Below are positions 1-11,955 of a stretch of DNA of 64,000 nucleotides, piece after piece. The position numbers and the translations under genes are program-made. The stretch is from Liopterus haemorrhoidalis (lineage: Eukaryota > Arthropoda > Insecta > Coleoptera > Dytiscidae): NCBI GenBank assembly GCA_963971575.1, contig OZ020622.1:8842279-8906278 (forward strand). The letters run 5' to 3'. Within the stretch, counting starts at the first letter, position 1, and each line of letters begins with the position of its first letter. The notes under the pieces were generated by a model. The model did no database searches, had not been told where the DNA came from, and worked only from the letters and a program-made list of their open reading frames with translations.

Positions 1-211
1 AACTAAAAAAATAATTGTGTAAAACTGAAATGACAACTTCGTATTTGTATTTAGAGGGACTTATTGCCAGTTAGATTATTAGATAACTATAAAACTCTAG
101 TGTTTCAAAACTATAAGTGTTTATGTCACAAAACCATTTTCTTCAGTTAACGAATCGGGAGATCCTTCAACATGACAATCAATCAGGCAGCAAAATGATT
201 AAGATAGCCTA

Positions 212-450
212 TATATATTATTTTACATCGGCCTTTATTTCTGCAACGAGGCTAATCGCCGATGCCAGGGGGCGAGCTCTTACTCCTGGATGAGGGGTGA
301 ATGATTGTGAAAATGGGAGTAATGTAAACATATTATTCTCGCCCGAATAATATCACTAACGAAGGAGGCTCGAACCATCGACCGGACAGTCGTACTGGGT
401 TTCCGCCAGTACAAACCGCACGACTTAGTGCGCTCGGCCACTCCGTTGGC
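212..450 (-). mobile_element. tRNA-derived SINE, full length, with 13-bp TSD
   Basis: A 239-bp element lies between two perfect copies of TTAAGATAGCCTA (199-211 and 451-463), the target-site duplication of a retroposon. Read on the minus strand it begins with a tRNA-like head: an A-box-like GTGGCCGAGCGC and a B-box-like GGTTCGAGCC about 75 nt into the element. A 7-bp stem (GTACTGG/CCAGTAC) sits where the anticodon arm would be. The T-stem no longer pairs, so it is not a working tRNA gene. The 3' part ends in a tail with GCCTCGTTGC, which recurs elsewhere in the window, and then an A/T-rich end. It would be transcribed by RNA polymerase III and mobilised by a partner LINE. Confidence 0.8.
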
Positions 451-463
451 TTAAGATAGCCTA

Positions 464-1329
464 ATCCATAGAATTAATATGATCTCATAGGTTCAATCCT
501 TCAGAATCACAAGTTGAATATTTAATTTATATAAATTATATTGCTTTTTGTCTGTTTTTATTTTGAAAAACCAACATTGTTTTCTAGATTTCAAATCAGT
601 TATAATCTTTTTACAACTTTTATACAACAGAGTTCTAACATTCCCACCAATCTAATACGAAGAATCAAATTATCAAAAGGATTATGAAACAACATTTGCA
701 AACAAAATCCTTGGTATAAAAGCGAGAATTCTTGTTTCCTGCTTTAGTTTTTAATATGTCCTTGTTGCGGCATTAGTTCAGATGGCATCCGCTATTGCAC
801 CACTGTCGCCACTGTTCTGTAATACCGCTAACGTGTGAAATACTGGTAAAAGGACAATTTCAATTTTCTTTTGACCCAGTTATTCACAACAATTAAAATA
901 TTTCTTCTTAATATTGAAAATATTTAAACATACTTTCAGGAATCTGAAAACATTCTAAAAACTGACTTACACAGTGTTAATATCTCAAAAAAAATTCATC
1001 AGAAAAAAGATTTTATCAGTTTTAAAAATAGATACGATAGTTAAATTGAGCTTCGTCCATTAAATCCTGATTTAAATTTAATAAAATTTTAATTTTTGAA
1101 GTATTTATTAACAGTAAATATTAGCAGCCTACCCTTTACGCTTATTACGAGCTTGACGTATTATTGTCGTTTGTTCTAAAACGATCAGCCAAGCACGTAC
1201 AATTTCTTACAACAGAAGAAAGAGTAATCTGGATCTATATAAACTCAAATAAGATGAAACTGTGTCATTTTTTCATACATCTGAATTTAATTGTTGAAGG
1301 AAAAGAGCTTAATAGTTGAAATACGGAAA
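464..1329. other. AT-rich sequence, nothing recognised
   Basis: No open frame above about 60 codons, no terminal repeats and no tandem array seen. It separates the SINE from the LINE 3' end. Confidence 0.5.
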
Positions 1330-2500
1330 ATTCATCGGCGAGTCGGATGTATTCAGCCTCATCTCATCTCATCTTGACCTCTGATTGTGTACCGGGCTGG
1401 TAGCCCTCAACACGTATCTTGTGTTGTGAACGTAAATTGGATTTTAAGGTGTGGCCTGCCTAGCAAAACTGCCTATGGAATCGGGTTAGTCTGATTATTT
1501 GGGTTCCATAAGGAAGGACCGTGGCCAACGATACTTCCATACTAGAGCAGGATCCTAATCAACCGCAGATGCTAGAGCAGCATTTGCGTGATCTTGAGCA
1601 GACTGAAATAATTTCTCCATGCAAGCGCGGATGAAGTCCTCCTCCAAGCTCGGTACACCTAATTCGCGTCTTATGTCGTCGTTTCGTATGAACCAAGGAG
1701 CGGTAGCGATCTACCACAAACACTTGTTCTGGAATACCTGCAAACGCCTAATCTGAGCCGCGCTAGCATAAGCCCAGACACTAGACGCGTAGGTCAGAAT
1801 AGGACGAATCACGGTTGTAAAAATCCGTGTCTTGTTTGTAACGTTCAAAGTACTCTTTCTGCCCAGAAGCAGCGAAAGCTTTCCTTTGGCTTTAGTGGCA
1901 AGGGAGTACAAGATGTGGTCCTTCCAAATCAGTTTGAGGTCGAAGATAAGCCCCAGGTACTTGACACTGTCGCACCAAGGAATTTCTTCCCCAGAGTTTA
2001 ACCGTGCCTGACGGGAATAACTTTTTCTAGAATAAAACTGCTTTCGATTTAGCACCGTTCACGGAGACGCACCATCACGTACGCCATTTTTCGAGACTCA
2101 CGCAGGCCTGCTGGAGTCTCCGAGTAACGCTGTACCGAAAGATTTGGACAGATATGCTGTGTCATCAACATATCTGAGGATATCTTTGCATTTTGCAGTT
2201 CCCTCTGTCGTTGGCATGTCGTTCGTATAAAGACCGAACAGCAATGGAAACAGTAAAAGAGCCCTGTGGAACACCACAGCCTTGACTGGCCTCCACGAAG
2301 AGTGAATTTCCTCGATCTTGACTCTAAATTCTCTGGAAGAGAGAAAAGAGGGAATCATCCTGATGAGCGATGGGGTGAAATCAGCACAGTGCAGCTTGTA
2401 GACAAGGCCAGCGTAGGAGGTATTCAGTACTGATACCACAGCCAGATCTACCAGGAATTGGTGTAAAAATCTGACACGTAACAGACGCCATTGGACGATT
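1330..2500 (-). pseudogene. Non-LTR retrotransposon reverse transcriptase, 5'-truncated and decayed
   Basis: Minus-strand fragments from about 2500 down to 1500 read as the C-terminal half of a Jockey/R1-type reverse transcriptase. They show an LVYKL segment, a palm motif YVDD (usually YADD) within RYVDDTAYLSKS near 2170, a KYLGLIFD segment, and RPILTYASSVWAYAS with RLQVFQNKCL near 1720-1800. A trailing domain reads NDDIRRELGVPSLEEDFIRA around 1620-1680. The frames are interrupted by stops and shifts, and the endonuclease and N-terminal RT are missing. Beyond the ORF the 3' UTR contains GCCCGGTACAC and a short GATGA-type tandem run (1356-1375), as at many LINE 3' ends. The copy at 13990-14815 is a relative. 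It is dead; the family call is solid, the clade less so. Confidence 0.8.
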
Positions 2501-3929
2501 TATCTGAGGACAAAAGTCAAGTCGATTTACAATTGCCAAAGAGAGAGGAAGAGAGAGAAAGAAAAAATATAATTACAACAAAATTCGAATTTAATTTATT
2601 TACAGAAATATTTCGAGTGTACGCTGGACCAACCCGTTATCCATTGGTAGAGTAGCTCTGAATAGAACTTGCAAGAGCGACGCAGATGTGGGAAACCAAG
2701 GAACACACTCATAAATGACATAAGTTTATGAAGGAAACCAGTAAAAGGATCTTAAACATCTAGTTCAGAAGAAACGGCAAAAGTTTGATGATGCCGTTAA
2801 TAAGATTTTAAATTTTTGGAGTTTTCCCACAATAACTCTCCAAATATATATACAATCAAAAAAATGTATTTAGATAAAAGATTTGTCTTCGTTTCAAACA
2901 ATATTCGTTTTAGATTTTTTGCTGTGAAATAAATAATAAGGGAGTTGTTTAAATTTTTGGAGTTTTCCCGCCATAACTCTCCAAATATATATCCAATCAA
3001 AAAATCTGAAAATTTTGATGAAGTTTCATATAAGAGCAACTTTTACACATATTTCGAAACAACGATATGAATTCATTTGAACGGGTTGATCACGCGTTCT
3101 CGTTGGATAACACTAATACAAACTAAGTCGTCCTCAATGAAAATACTTGAGGATATTAACTACAAAGATGGTCATCAACTACAAAACAGATTGACCAATT
3201 ATTAGCAACAACTTTAGTCATCATGTGCGAAACAAATTGAGCTTACTAGTGACAATTTTAGTAGTCACTAGCGCTATTAGCGACATCTGAGACTATTTCC
3301 AGATCCAAAGTATGCTTATTAGGGCTATTCTAAACAAGATATGCTAAGTTTTACGGTGGTGATATTGCCTAGGATCCTACCTTATAACACGCATATCTTA
3401 CCAGTATCTTAATTGTATATGGGTGTAAAAATGATCACAATAAACCTATAGAATATATAATAAAAAAATAAAGGTCGACGGCTACATATCTCAGAAATAT
3501 GCCCTAACAAATTGTTTATTACAATACATGTATTCCAAAAAATAAATCATGGCTGCAAAATAAACTAAAAAATATAATTTAAATTACCAGAGCATCGAAA
3601 TATAAATATCAGCTGCTTTAAATTTTCACAATTATCGTCTAAAATAGGACAAGTCCTATTTAATTTTATTATTATATTTAACGTTTTGTTTTAGTGGGTC
3701 GCAGGATGTATCACAAAAGAACAGTTCTATTGAAAATAAGTCTCACATACAGTCGACCCTTACGTATGGAATAATTCTTTTCTGTTAACTGGCCGAGACA
3801 ATTTCATTTACAGAAAATAGAATTGTATTTTCTTGGTAAGATTGGCATAAGGACATCCTGCAAAGATATTCCTCCCGCAGTTGAATATTCTTATTACTAC
3901 ATTAGAAAGACTGAAGGCAGTCATTTTTG
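2501..3929. other. Unassigned AT-rich DNA with one spaced direct repeat
   Basis: Two copies of a ~57-bp sequence lie at 2807-2863 and 2948-3005, both containing TTTAAATTTTTGGAGTTTTC and CAAATATATAT. The spacer is about 85 bp. The minus-strand frame through both copies (2797-3039) merely repeats YIFGELLWENSKNL and is unlikely to be a gene. Nothing else is recognised. Confidence 0.55.
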
Positions 3930-4135
3930 TGACCAGTCCGCATCACGCTGCCCAAGGACCAGCCCAGCTGTTGAAGTAGCCAAGACGAGATGTGAGTATT
4001 GTCTACAGGGCTTCTCCACGTGTTCGCCTCGTACGGATACTTGGGGTGGTTCGACCGATCCTGGAGTATCCGGGGCAAGAACGAGACTAACATCAGCTTC
4101 TAAACGGATAACACCAGCAACCATTTAAATAACAA
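3930..4135. repeat. Dispersed repeat copy containing an empty hAT site
   Basis: The segment ATCACGCT(G/A)CCCAAGGACC followed by AGCCCAGCTG is also found at 36308-36335, where a hAT element has split it. Here it runs uninterrupted into TGTTGAAGTAGCC. Open frames on both strands (101 codons on plus) cover this block, but their products match no family I recognise. The repeat class is unknown. Confidence 0.5.
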
Positions 4136-4469
4136 TCATATTCTGATGTAAATTAATCTTATATGATGAATCTTGTAGAAAAGATTCCGTTCTTGACTTC
4201 ACCTGTGACCATATGCTCGATTAGGGCAATTGTAGATAGTATTACTGACCGTGTGGATACTCTTGAAGTCGTTCCCAGATAACCATCATGGTCACAATTG
4301 GTTCTACACCGGAAGGTAAGCCTTGGCCTCCATTGTGATACGTCGCAATTCTGTTCCGTTTTGGACGACAGTCCACCAATTACTTTTTCCTCAAATTATA
4401 ATGCCTTGCTCTAACCCCATTATACAATGCTACTGATATGTATAATTAGCTTTAATAATTGATCGAGAA

Positions 4470-4775
4470 TAGCGATTTCAGTAACGTAATGGTCATAACA
4501 CTCAATTTGCAAGTTTGGGATCCTGAGTTTGATTCCCAGTACAGGTAAAAGATTATTCAAAGAAATCCTTGTCGTAACAACCGAAAACCAATTAAGCCTT
4601 CCCTTAAATGATAATCTGTATCTCTGAATTAATGTTCGGGAACATGGAGCTTGCTTCAGAGGGCACGTAAGGCCAGCAGTCTCGGCTACCGTAAAAAGTA
4701 GTCCTTAGGTTATGCCAGAAATCGCTAGTCACCACCTGAAGTACTCAAGACACTTAGGCATAATGCCATACGAAA
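4470..4775 (+). mobile_element. SINE family B copy (tRNA-like head)
   Basis: A head with an A-box-like GTAACGTAATGGTCATAACA and a B-box-like GAGTTTGATTCCC is followed by a body containing AAGCCTTCCCTTAAATGATA, TCTCTGAATTAATGTTC and GTCTCGGCTACCGTAAAA. The same ordered blocks occur in reverse at 59343-59600, which defines a dispersed family. No clear target-site duplication was found, so the ends are approximate. Both copies are diverged. Confidence 0.7.
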
Positions 4776-5599
4776 TTTAAAAAGAAAACTGACAGTATTA
4801 TTCGAAGGACAAGGTTTCTATTAACAGTACAAAGGTATCAACCGTTACTAAATTGAAAGGATATTGATAGAACATTTATTAGAATACATTGTTTGCCCCC
4901 TTTGTATTATTCTTTACGTATATTCGATTCAGTTTAATTTTATTTTTATTACATGAAGCTTCAACAAAACATACCAATAGAGAATTAAAACAAAATTTAC
5001 ATGTGTAAATTATGAAAGTGTCTGACTAGTGAAAAGACACTTCCAAACAAAATAAAATAAGCTTTACATAAACGTTAACTCTTGTCTAATCTTGCTACGT
5101 CTTTACTACTGTCTTTATTATTCAATCACAACATAAGCATCTTGACAATTAACATTTTTCCAGGTAACATTTCAATTAAGAGGATCACGCAGCTTACAAA
5201 CAGGACTCATTAATCTTAAGTTCTTGGGAGTGGAACGTAGTACAGTCCCAAGAATAAATGAACAGCTCAAGATAATAGATATTTAAAAAATATCGTGAAT
5301 AAAACATATCGTGGGATAACTGGAAAAAGTGACCAGTTCGACACATATAAACAAAGTAGAGAATATCTATATCATTTTCTAATTTCTATTTTCATTCAGG
5401 TAATTCCCAAAAAATTTAAAATAATGTCAAATATTTTGTAGAATTTAAACGGTGCTCTTTATTAGTGGCGTTGAACCAAACCAATATGAAAAATAAAATA
5501 TACCATTTGTTTGTTGTTTTTTTTTAAACAAAATAATAGTACTTGGCTACTTTCATAATCGAATAATACATGTTTAAACTACGAGGGACTCGTGGTTTA
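4776..5599. other. Unassigned AT-rich DNA
   Basis: No recognisable gene or element. Short A/T runs only. Confidence 0.5.
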
Positions 5600-5830
5600 C
5601 GCACATCATGGTGTAAATGGCCTGGTGGACAACATACCCACAGTGTAACTGTCCCGGTAGACAACACGCCATGGTATAGTTGTTCCAGTAGACAACACGC
5701 CATGGTGTAGTTGTTCCAGTAGACCACACGCCATGGTTGTAAATATCTCGGTAGACCACACGCCATGGTTGTAAATATCTCGGTAGACCACACGCCATGG
5801 TTGTAAATATCTCGGTAGACCACACACTAT
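5600..5830. repeat. Minisatellite, ~32-bp unit
   Basis: Seven or so imperfect copies of a unit built on GTAGACCACACGCCATGGTT followed by GTAAATATCTCG (32 bp). The left copies are variants with GTTGTTCCA or CTGTCCCG in place of the right half. The unit is not a multiple of three, so all three minus-strand frames stay open (73-99 codons). Those frames are repeat artefacts. Confidence 0.85.
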
Positions 5831-8439
5831 TGTAATATTAAAAATTATAATATGGTAAAAATTATAATATATTAAATATTGTAAAATAATCGGTGAAACC
5901 TTTCGACAGGTCTAAATTAGAAGTACTAATTTTAAAATAAGGTTACATTTTGGTAAGCTCTTTTCCATTGTCACGGCATTTATACATCGAAAACTTACCT
6001 TGTTCAAACTAAGTTATAATTGCAGGACAATATTCTGTATTTTTTTCTAGTTCTTCACAAAACGTCCTAGAAATCCATTATGAATTAAAATAAAATATAT
6101 TTTTATGAAAGAGAATAGTTTCAGCTTTTACTATTTTAAAAAATAAGCGATCCAAACACAGTACTTGTTACTTACAAGTAACAAAACAACCAATAAAATA
6201 GTTTGATAGTAGCTTGGTTCGCAGATGAAGTTGTTTACAAATCGAAACACCACTTGCATGCGTAATATTTTAGCCTACGCAGATGAAATAGGGATTCTGA
6301 TATGTTAATTGCTCCCAGTAGCCTTCGGACAATTTAGAAACTTGTTCGTAGTAAACCAAACGTATTTGTATATTAGAGAAATAACTCCTAGACTTAGTCA
6401 TGCGCGGTTTTAATTTCGGTGAAATTTGGAACACTCTATTGAGTGCTCCCACTTCAATTTACTACGCCGTCATTATTATCTTGGCAGCCAGACAAATTTA
6501 GCATTCGCGTTAACAAGGTCTGATATCAGACATGCGCTTTGAAACTGCTGGAATCTGGTAGAATTTCGTCCTCAAAAGACAGTAACAATGTCCCGATCAG
6601 AAAAATAAATAAATAAATTCTTAGTCAAATAACAAGAAACAATTGAACCTATTAGAAAAAAATGTACAAGTTAACTTGTGTGACTCGTACTGACACACGA
6701 AAGTAAATTATGGACATTAACGCGCTGGATATACAATTCTGGTCACGAAAATGAGGACGAATTAAGAAATATAACAAATCAGCAGGTAAAAATACCGACA
6801 GTTTTATCTAAATCGGAAATAAGCAGGGACTGGAAATTAGACACTGTCGAAGGACAGTTAAATCGCATTTAGCATACAGAAGAACCATCAAAGGTTTATT
6901 ATTTCTAGCACCGCAGCTTTATCGGAGTCTGGACCATCTTCAACATCGTCTTCGATATTTCCGTAATTTTCATTATTTTTGTAACAGTTGCGCACTATCA
7001 ACAATTCATCTATGTCCGTGTTGTCTTATAGTTTTTTTCTGAACAAAACTTGGTTACCTTAACATATATCGCTGTTAAGTCTAACTATAAAGTCCGTGTT
7101 ATAAAAATTCTTTACTGTAGCCCATCTGTTGACATCGAAGTTAATTACTAGAACATCCTACTCAACCGTCAGCGTAACCACTGCGGTGTTATTCAAATAT
7201 ATGGTAAATTAACAGATGTGTTCGGAACAACACCATAAGTCTTTTTTTGCCGTCAGTTTCGGGTTTTCTTAGTGGTCTTCTTAAAGATGATTCTTAAGAG
7301 CTCTAGACTTTTTTTCTTACTTAGTAAGCAGTGCCGATACGTGATTTTGTGATGCTTGATGCAAGAAATTAACATTAATGCCCTTCAAAAGTATCCGGCA
7401 TTTTAAAGAACACTTGGACATTGTTTTGGGTTCAGTCTCTCATTACCTGGACCTAGTTCGCTTCATCCAAGGGACAACCATATTCATTAGACTAAAACGA
7501 AATAAAAGAGAAAAGGTATTGTCGGATCAAAAGAGAAATAAACTGCTATTTAAATGAAACGAATACATAATTCAAAATATCTGAAGTAAATACTTCAGAA
7601 CCAATGAGAATCTTTTCATACGTTCATGATAAATATCAAAATAAGATTCAATGCAAATAAAATACACATTAAATGATTTATAAATGTGCATACAGAGAAT
7701 TTATGAGACTGCTTCTAAATTTATGGAACGTCACACTGCCCTCATAGAATTTTTACTTTTCTGTTTCCAATATTGAAATCCTGCCTCAGCTATTTAGATT
7801 TGAACATCTCTGGCTATTACAAGCAAATTCGCTACTACTACTGACTACAGCTTCTCGATAAACTTACGGCATTAGTAAGGATTAAAAAACTACTAGGCTT
7901 TTTATTTACTGGTTATTTTTTCAATATTACCAGGCATAGGATTAAGCATTTGTCCAGGACACGCGTAAAAACCTGTACTCAAAACCATAATAATCTTTCA
8001 TAATTAATAAATTAGAACAATATTTTTCGTACTTTAACCCATTTTATCAGTTCTCTTTTGAATATATTCGTATTTTCCAACACAATGGACCAAATCAGTA
8101 TTTAATTTGCATTGGGGCAAATAATCAGCAATTCGGATTCAAAATTTTGTATCCCTATTCGATTATACAGTCATTCTGTGATGTTTTCATTTCCATATTG
8201 TTTGAAATTCACTTGAACTGTCCCAGTTTATTTTGATAAGGTAGAATGAGTTTAATTTTAAAATATTGAAATATAACCAAAGCTTTTTAAAGAAAAATAT
8301 TTTAAACTTTGAAATAATATCACGTTTTCTTTTTAGTATGCTAAACAAATACTAAACAAAATCTAAGTTTGTCGATAATAGGTTATAAGACTTGATTATA
8401 AAAGGAAAATATACTGAAAATACGTTTTATGGCATTAAA
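5831..8439. other. Unassigned AT-rich DNA, 2.6 kb
   Basis: Both strands searched by eye. There is one 60-codon minus-strand frame (6270-6452) with no recognised motif, a short AAATAAATAAAT run near 6605, and no terminal repeats or tandem array. No gene is called. Confidence 0.45.
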
Positions 8440-8620
8440 CACTTTCGTTACGATATCTATGGGTATTGGACAAAGACCTAGAAGAATCAAAAATAAAAAA
8501 TAGACAGTCTCTTAGAATAGGAAAGAATGGATACAAGCTTTGAGAAGTCTAAGAAATATTGTTAAACAAAAATAATATTTGTCTTTATGATTTCATTTTT
8601 AGTACTTGCTCGAATTAGCG
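8440..8620 (+). pseudogene. LINE 3'-terminal fragment (copy 1 of 3)
   Basis: Sequence from the TCTATGGGTATTGGACAAAG block through AGACAGTCTCTTAGAATAGG is a diverged copy of the two better-preserved LINE tails at 9403-10095. The blocks occur in the same order. It is too decayed to translate on its own. Confidence 0.5.
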
Positions 8621-8864
8621 AGGTAATAGAAAATTCAGAAGCAAAAAATTAAAGACAATATTTATGCTGATTTTGTTTTTGTTTTACGCAGTAGCATGCC
8701 GTCCACCAAAAACACCTAGATTGAGGCAGTGATATAAAACATCTGTTATATTCAGCCACCATTGCTCATTTACGAGTACGGTGTCAAAATTTACAATATG
8801 TATTTTTTGAGTTACTGGTGTAAAAGGAATCACTTCAAGGTGCACTTTTAAATGTCTGCTAGAG

Positions 8865-9248
8865 CAGCGTTTCCCACCCTTTTTTCATGGCGGACCAGCA
8901 AGTTTATAAAGTAATGTGGATCGCAAAATTATTAAAAAGTCTTCACCTCCAAAATATAAGTGATGAGCAAAAAAAAAAAAAAGGTCTTCACCTCCAAAAT
9001 ATAAGTGATGAGCAAAAAAAAAAAAAAAGGTCTTCACCTCCAAAATGTAAGTGATGAAAAAAAAAAAAAACGAATAAAAGGTCTTCACCTCCAAAATGTG
9101 ATGAGCAAAAAAAGTCCTCCCTTCCAAACTACAAACCCGGAAATTTTGTAACATCTCGCGGACCGGCAAAAAAAATCTCACGGACCGACAAAAAAAATCT
9201 CACAGGCCGGCAAAAAAAATCTCACGGACCGGCGGTTGGGAAACGCTG
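8865..9248. mobile_element. hAT MITE with perfect 8-bp TSD and internal minisatellite
   Basis: The 384-bp element starts CAGCGTTTCCCA and ends TGGGAAACGCTG, perfect inverted ends. It is flanked by TGCTAGAG at 8857-8864 and 9249-9256, the 8-bp duplication typical of hAT transposons. It encodes no transposase. Inside are four copies of a ~35-bp unit (GTCTTCACCTCCAAAATATA then AGTGATGAGC plus an A-run) and, nearer the right end, four copies of a CTCACGGACCGGCAAAAAAA unit. The long minus-strand frame here is a repeat artefact. It must be mobilised by an autonomous hAT elsewhere. Confidence 0.93.
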
Positions 9249-9402
9249 TGCTAGAGTAGTTGTGTCGTCGTTGTACTCACTGAAGTTAAAGTACTTCAAA
9301 ATTTTTAAAATCGCAGATTCTGAATTGACACAGTCGTCAGAAATGAACGATGTTTAATGATAAATGAAAAGTAATGAAAGAAGACAGATGTTATGAATAA
9401 AA

Positions 9403-10095
9403 TATAAATCGCCTCGTCATTCTTTTCATTTTATCTCATCTGTATAACTGATGAATGTTAATATTCATCGTTAATAACATGTTGGAAGGCCAAAGATGAT
9501 ATCTATGGATGTTCGACAAAGGTTAAAAAGAACCAAAGGTAAAAATTAGAAGACAAGTCTCTTAGAACAGAAAACAATGGATAGAATCTTTGAGAAGTCC
9601 AAGAATTATTTTCAAGAAACAACTAACATTTCGTTATGATATCATTTTTATTAATTCATTGTCAGATGTAATATATCCTCTTGTTCATAATTTAGTCGAA
9701 TTCATCGACTGCTGAACATAGGTCGCCTCAGTTTCGAGGTTAAAACAGATATTTCGAATAAGGTATAAATAGCCTTGTCATTAATTTCATTTTATCTCAT
9801 CGGTATAATTGATATATGTTTAGATTCTTCGTTAAAAAACACATTGGAAAGCCAAAGACGACATCTATATATGTTGGATAAAGGCCTAAAAGAACCAAAA
9901 GTAAAAATTAGAAGACAAGTCTCATAGAATAGAAAACAATGGATAGAATCTTTGTGAAGTCCAACGAATTTTCTGAAGAAAATACTAATATGTCGTTATG
10001 ACTTCATTTTTTTATTAATTCATTGGCAGATATAATTCATTCTCTTGCTATAATTTTAGTCGAATTTGTCCACTGCTGAACATAGGCAAAATAAT
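9403..10095 (+). pseudogene. Two tandem LINE 3' ends (copies 2 and 3)
   Basis: Two ~350-bp copies (about 9403-9735 and 9765-10090) lie head to tail. Each contains a decayed stretch reading approximately GKPKTT...GLKEPKVKIRRQ...NRKQWIESL. That is the tail found at the C-terminus of RTE/CR1-like reverse transcriptase ORFs (GRPK...RW.D...DLK.L...NWR...DR..WR). Each is followed by a 3' UTR ending near CCACTGCTGAACATAGG, a phrase I know from insect LINE tails. Stops interrupt every frame. Tandem 3' ends suggest repeated insertion or local duplication. Confidence 0.6.
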
Positions 10096-10379
10096 GCAAC
10101 ATCTCGATTGCTCTGATAATGGATCAATGAGAGTATGGGATAATATTATCCTTTCTATTTTTAAATGAAATGTACTATATATTAAAACGTCTTGCCGTAG
10201 CTTAAATTCAGCAAATCTGAATTCCACGTACTTTAAAATATAAATAAAAAATTGAGTTGATTAGTTTCACAAATACTGTCAGCGACTTGTCATGCAGTTC
10301 ACTGCCAGAATCTTCCATGTAAGCAAATATTTAGGTAGACACAGAACACAGGTTAGTGTGAGTTTATTAATAGTAAAAA

Positions 10380-11720
10380 ATGGTTATTTTAATACAATTT
10401 ATTGATGAATTGAGACGATTATGCGAATCGTGGGACGATTATGCGAATCGTGGCACGATTATCGCACTGCGCAAGGCAGGCAATTCAGTATCTGACATTT
10501 TCCACACGTTTCAGAAGTCGAAAATTTGTAGTAGATTTGTTTGTCGCAACATTCAGACGTTTATTGAAACTAGTACACTTGATGATCGCCCCAGATTGCG
10601 ACTTCAGCGCCACGTAAAGACAAATAATCTGGTAAACGTGATGACAGCACGTATTTCAAGAATACCGGTGAAGAGACAATCAGTTATGGCTCACAAGCTG
10701 AACCTTTCCAAAATGACTATGTCCCGCGTGCTTAAAAGTAATCTAGGGGTGCCAGCTTACCGAAGTGGCATAGAGCACTTTTAATACCTGAAACATCAGA
10801 GGATGAACAATCCAAAGCGGTTATTTAAGCGTTACGCGGACAATGGGCATAGGAAAATAATTTTCATTGACAAAAGATTTTTAATATTGAGGCTTTCAGC
10901 TGCCATAACAACGGAGCATATGCTACAAGTTCACGTGAATCTTGCCGAGGATCCAGATGAGCCATAACAACGGAGCATATGCTACAAGTTCACGTGAATC
11001 TTGCCGAGGATCCAGATGAGCCATAACAACGGAGCATATGCTACAAGTTCACGTGAATCTTGCCGAGGATCCAGATGAGCCATAACAACGGAGCATATGC
11101 TACAAGTTCACGTGAATCTTGCCGAGGATCTAGATGAGCCATAACAACGGAGCATATGCTACAAGTTCACGTGAATCTTACCGAGGATCCAGATGAGCCA
11201 TAACAACGGAGCATATGTTACAAGTTCACGTGAATCTTGCCGAGGATCCAGATGAGCCATAACAAAGGAGCATATGCTACAAGTTCACGTGAATCTTGCC
11301 GAGGATCCAGATGAGCCATAACAACGGAGCATATGCTACAAGTTCACGTGAATCTTGCCGAGGATCCAGATGAGCCATAACAACGGAGCATATGCTACAA
11401 GTTCACGTGAATCTTGTCGAGGATCCAGATGATGGTTTTGTGGGGCATGTCCCATGTACCACTAAGCTTCCTCGTTACGAAAAAAGGGTAAAAACATTGG
11501 CCAGAATATACTAGGAAACCATATTTGTGTCAATAATTATATATGAAGCGGTACCTAACGAAAATGGAGTTGCCCTCTTCGTTAGGAGTTTCCAGCAAGA
11601 TTCATGGCCAACCCATAAAAAGACTAAGCAGCAGTAGCTTGAAAGCAATGTATCTGATTTCATTTCACCTGCTGATTGGCCGTCTAGCAGCCCTGAACAC
11701 TATACTACAACTATCCGGGC
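10380..11720 (+). pseudogene. Tc1/mariner-type transposase, broken by stops and a minisatellite
   Basis: The intact N-terminal frame (10380-10784, 134 codons) has a paired helix-turn-helix region: GTIIALRKAGNSVSDI, then a DDRPRLR hinge and RISRIPVKRQSVMAHKLNLS. After a stop at 10782, other frames continue as KIIFIDKRF (first catalytic Asp, about 10869), an AYATSSRE segment, MVLWGMSH near 11432 and FQQDSWPTHKKTK (second catalytic Asp, about 11599). It ends with ADWPSSSPEHY, where the third acidic residue and its context are damaged. The expected order and spacing hold apart from the 531-bp repeat insertion at 10902-11432. Terminal inverted repeats were not identified. It is non-functional, and the family assignment is firm. 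Confidence 0.85.
10902..11432. repeat. Nine tandem copies of a 59-bp unit within a transposase gene
   Basis: Units start at 10902, 10961, 11020, 11079, 11138, 11197, 11256, 11315 and 11374, an exact 59-bp period. Each begins GCCATAACAACGGAGCATAT and ends GGATCCAGATGA. Only single-base differences separate the copies, for example GATCTAG in one and AACAAAGG in another. The unit is a piece of the transposase coding sequence, and 59 is not a multiple of three, so each added copy shifts the frame. Confidence 0.97.
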
Positions 11721-11784
11721 AGGAGCTCCAAATCATTAATAATCAGAAAATATATTTGTGTTTCTTATTTAAAATAATAATAAT

Positions 11785-11955
11785 AAGATCCTAACACCTA
11801 GATCGGCGTATAAGGGACAGATAATGTAAGTTCTCTGTTTCTAGACCACCGGCCTTAGATATAAAAGACACATGGTCAGCATGACGTTACAAAACGGTCC
11901 TATTATCCCTCTATAAACAGGTACTCTTTTTAAGTATTAAATACTTGTATAAAAC
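11785..11955 (-). mobile_element. SINE family C fragment (3' part)
   Basis: The segment CGGCGTATAAGGGACAGATA ... CCTATTATCCCTCTATAAAC ... AAGTATTAAATACTTG matches the 3' two-thirds of the full-length SINE at 41865-42152. The tRNA-like head is missing. Confidence 0.7.

Noticed and set aside
361..450. Functional tRNA-Ser/Leu gene on the minus strand
   Set aside because: A- and B-box motifs and an anticodon-like stem exist, but the T-stem does not pair, the body continues 150 bp further and a 13-bp TSD encloses the whole unit, so it is a SINE head.
5524..5827. Three overlapping minus-strand proteins
   Set aside because: Frames through a 32-bp minisatellite in all three phases.
8885..9181. 98-codon minus-strand protein
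   Set aside because: Lies wholly inside a hAT MITE minisatellite and terminal repeat.
10902..11432. CRISPR array (regular repeats)
   Set aside because: The 59-bp units are contiguous with no unique spacers, and the context is a eukaryotic transposase pseudogene.
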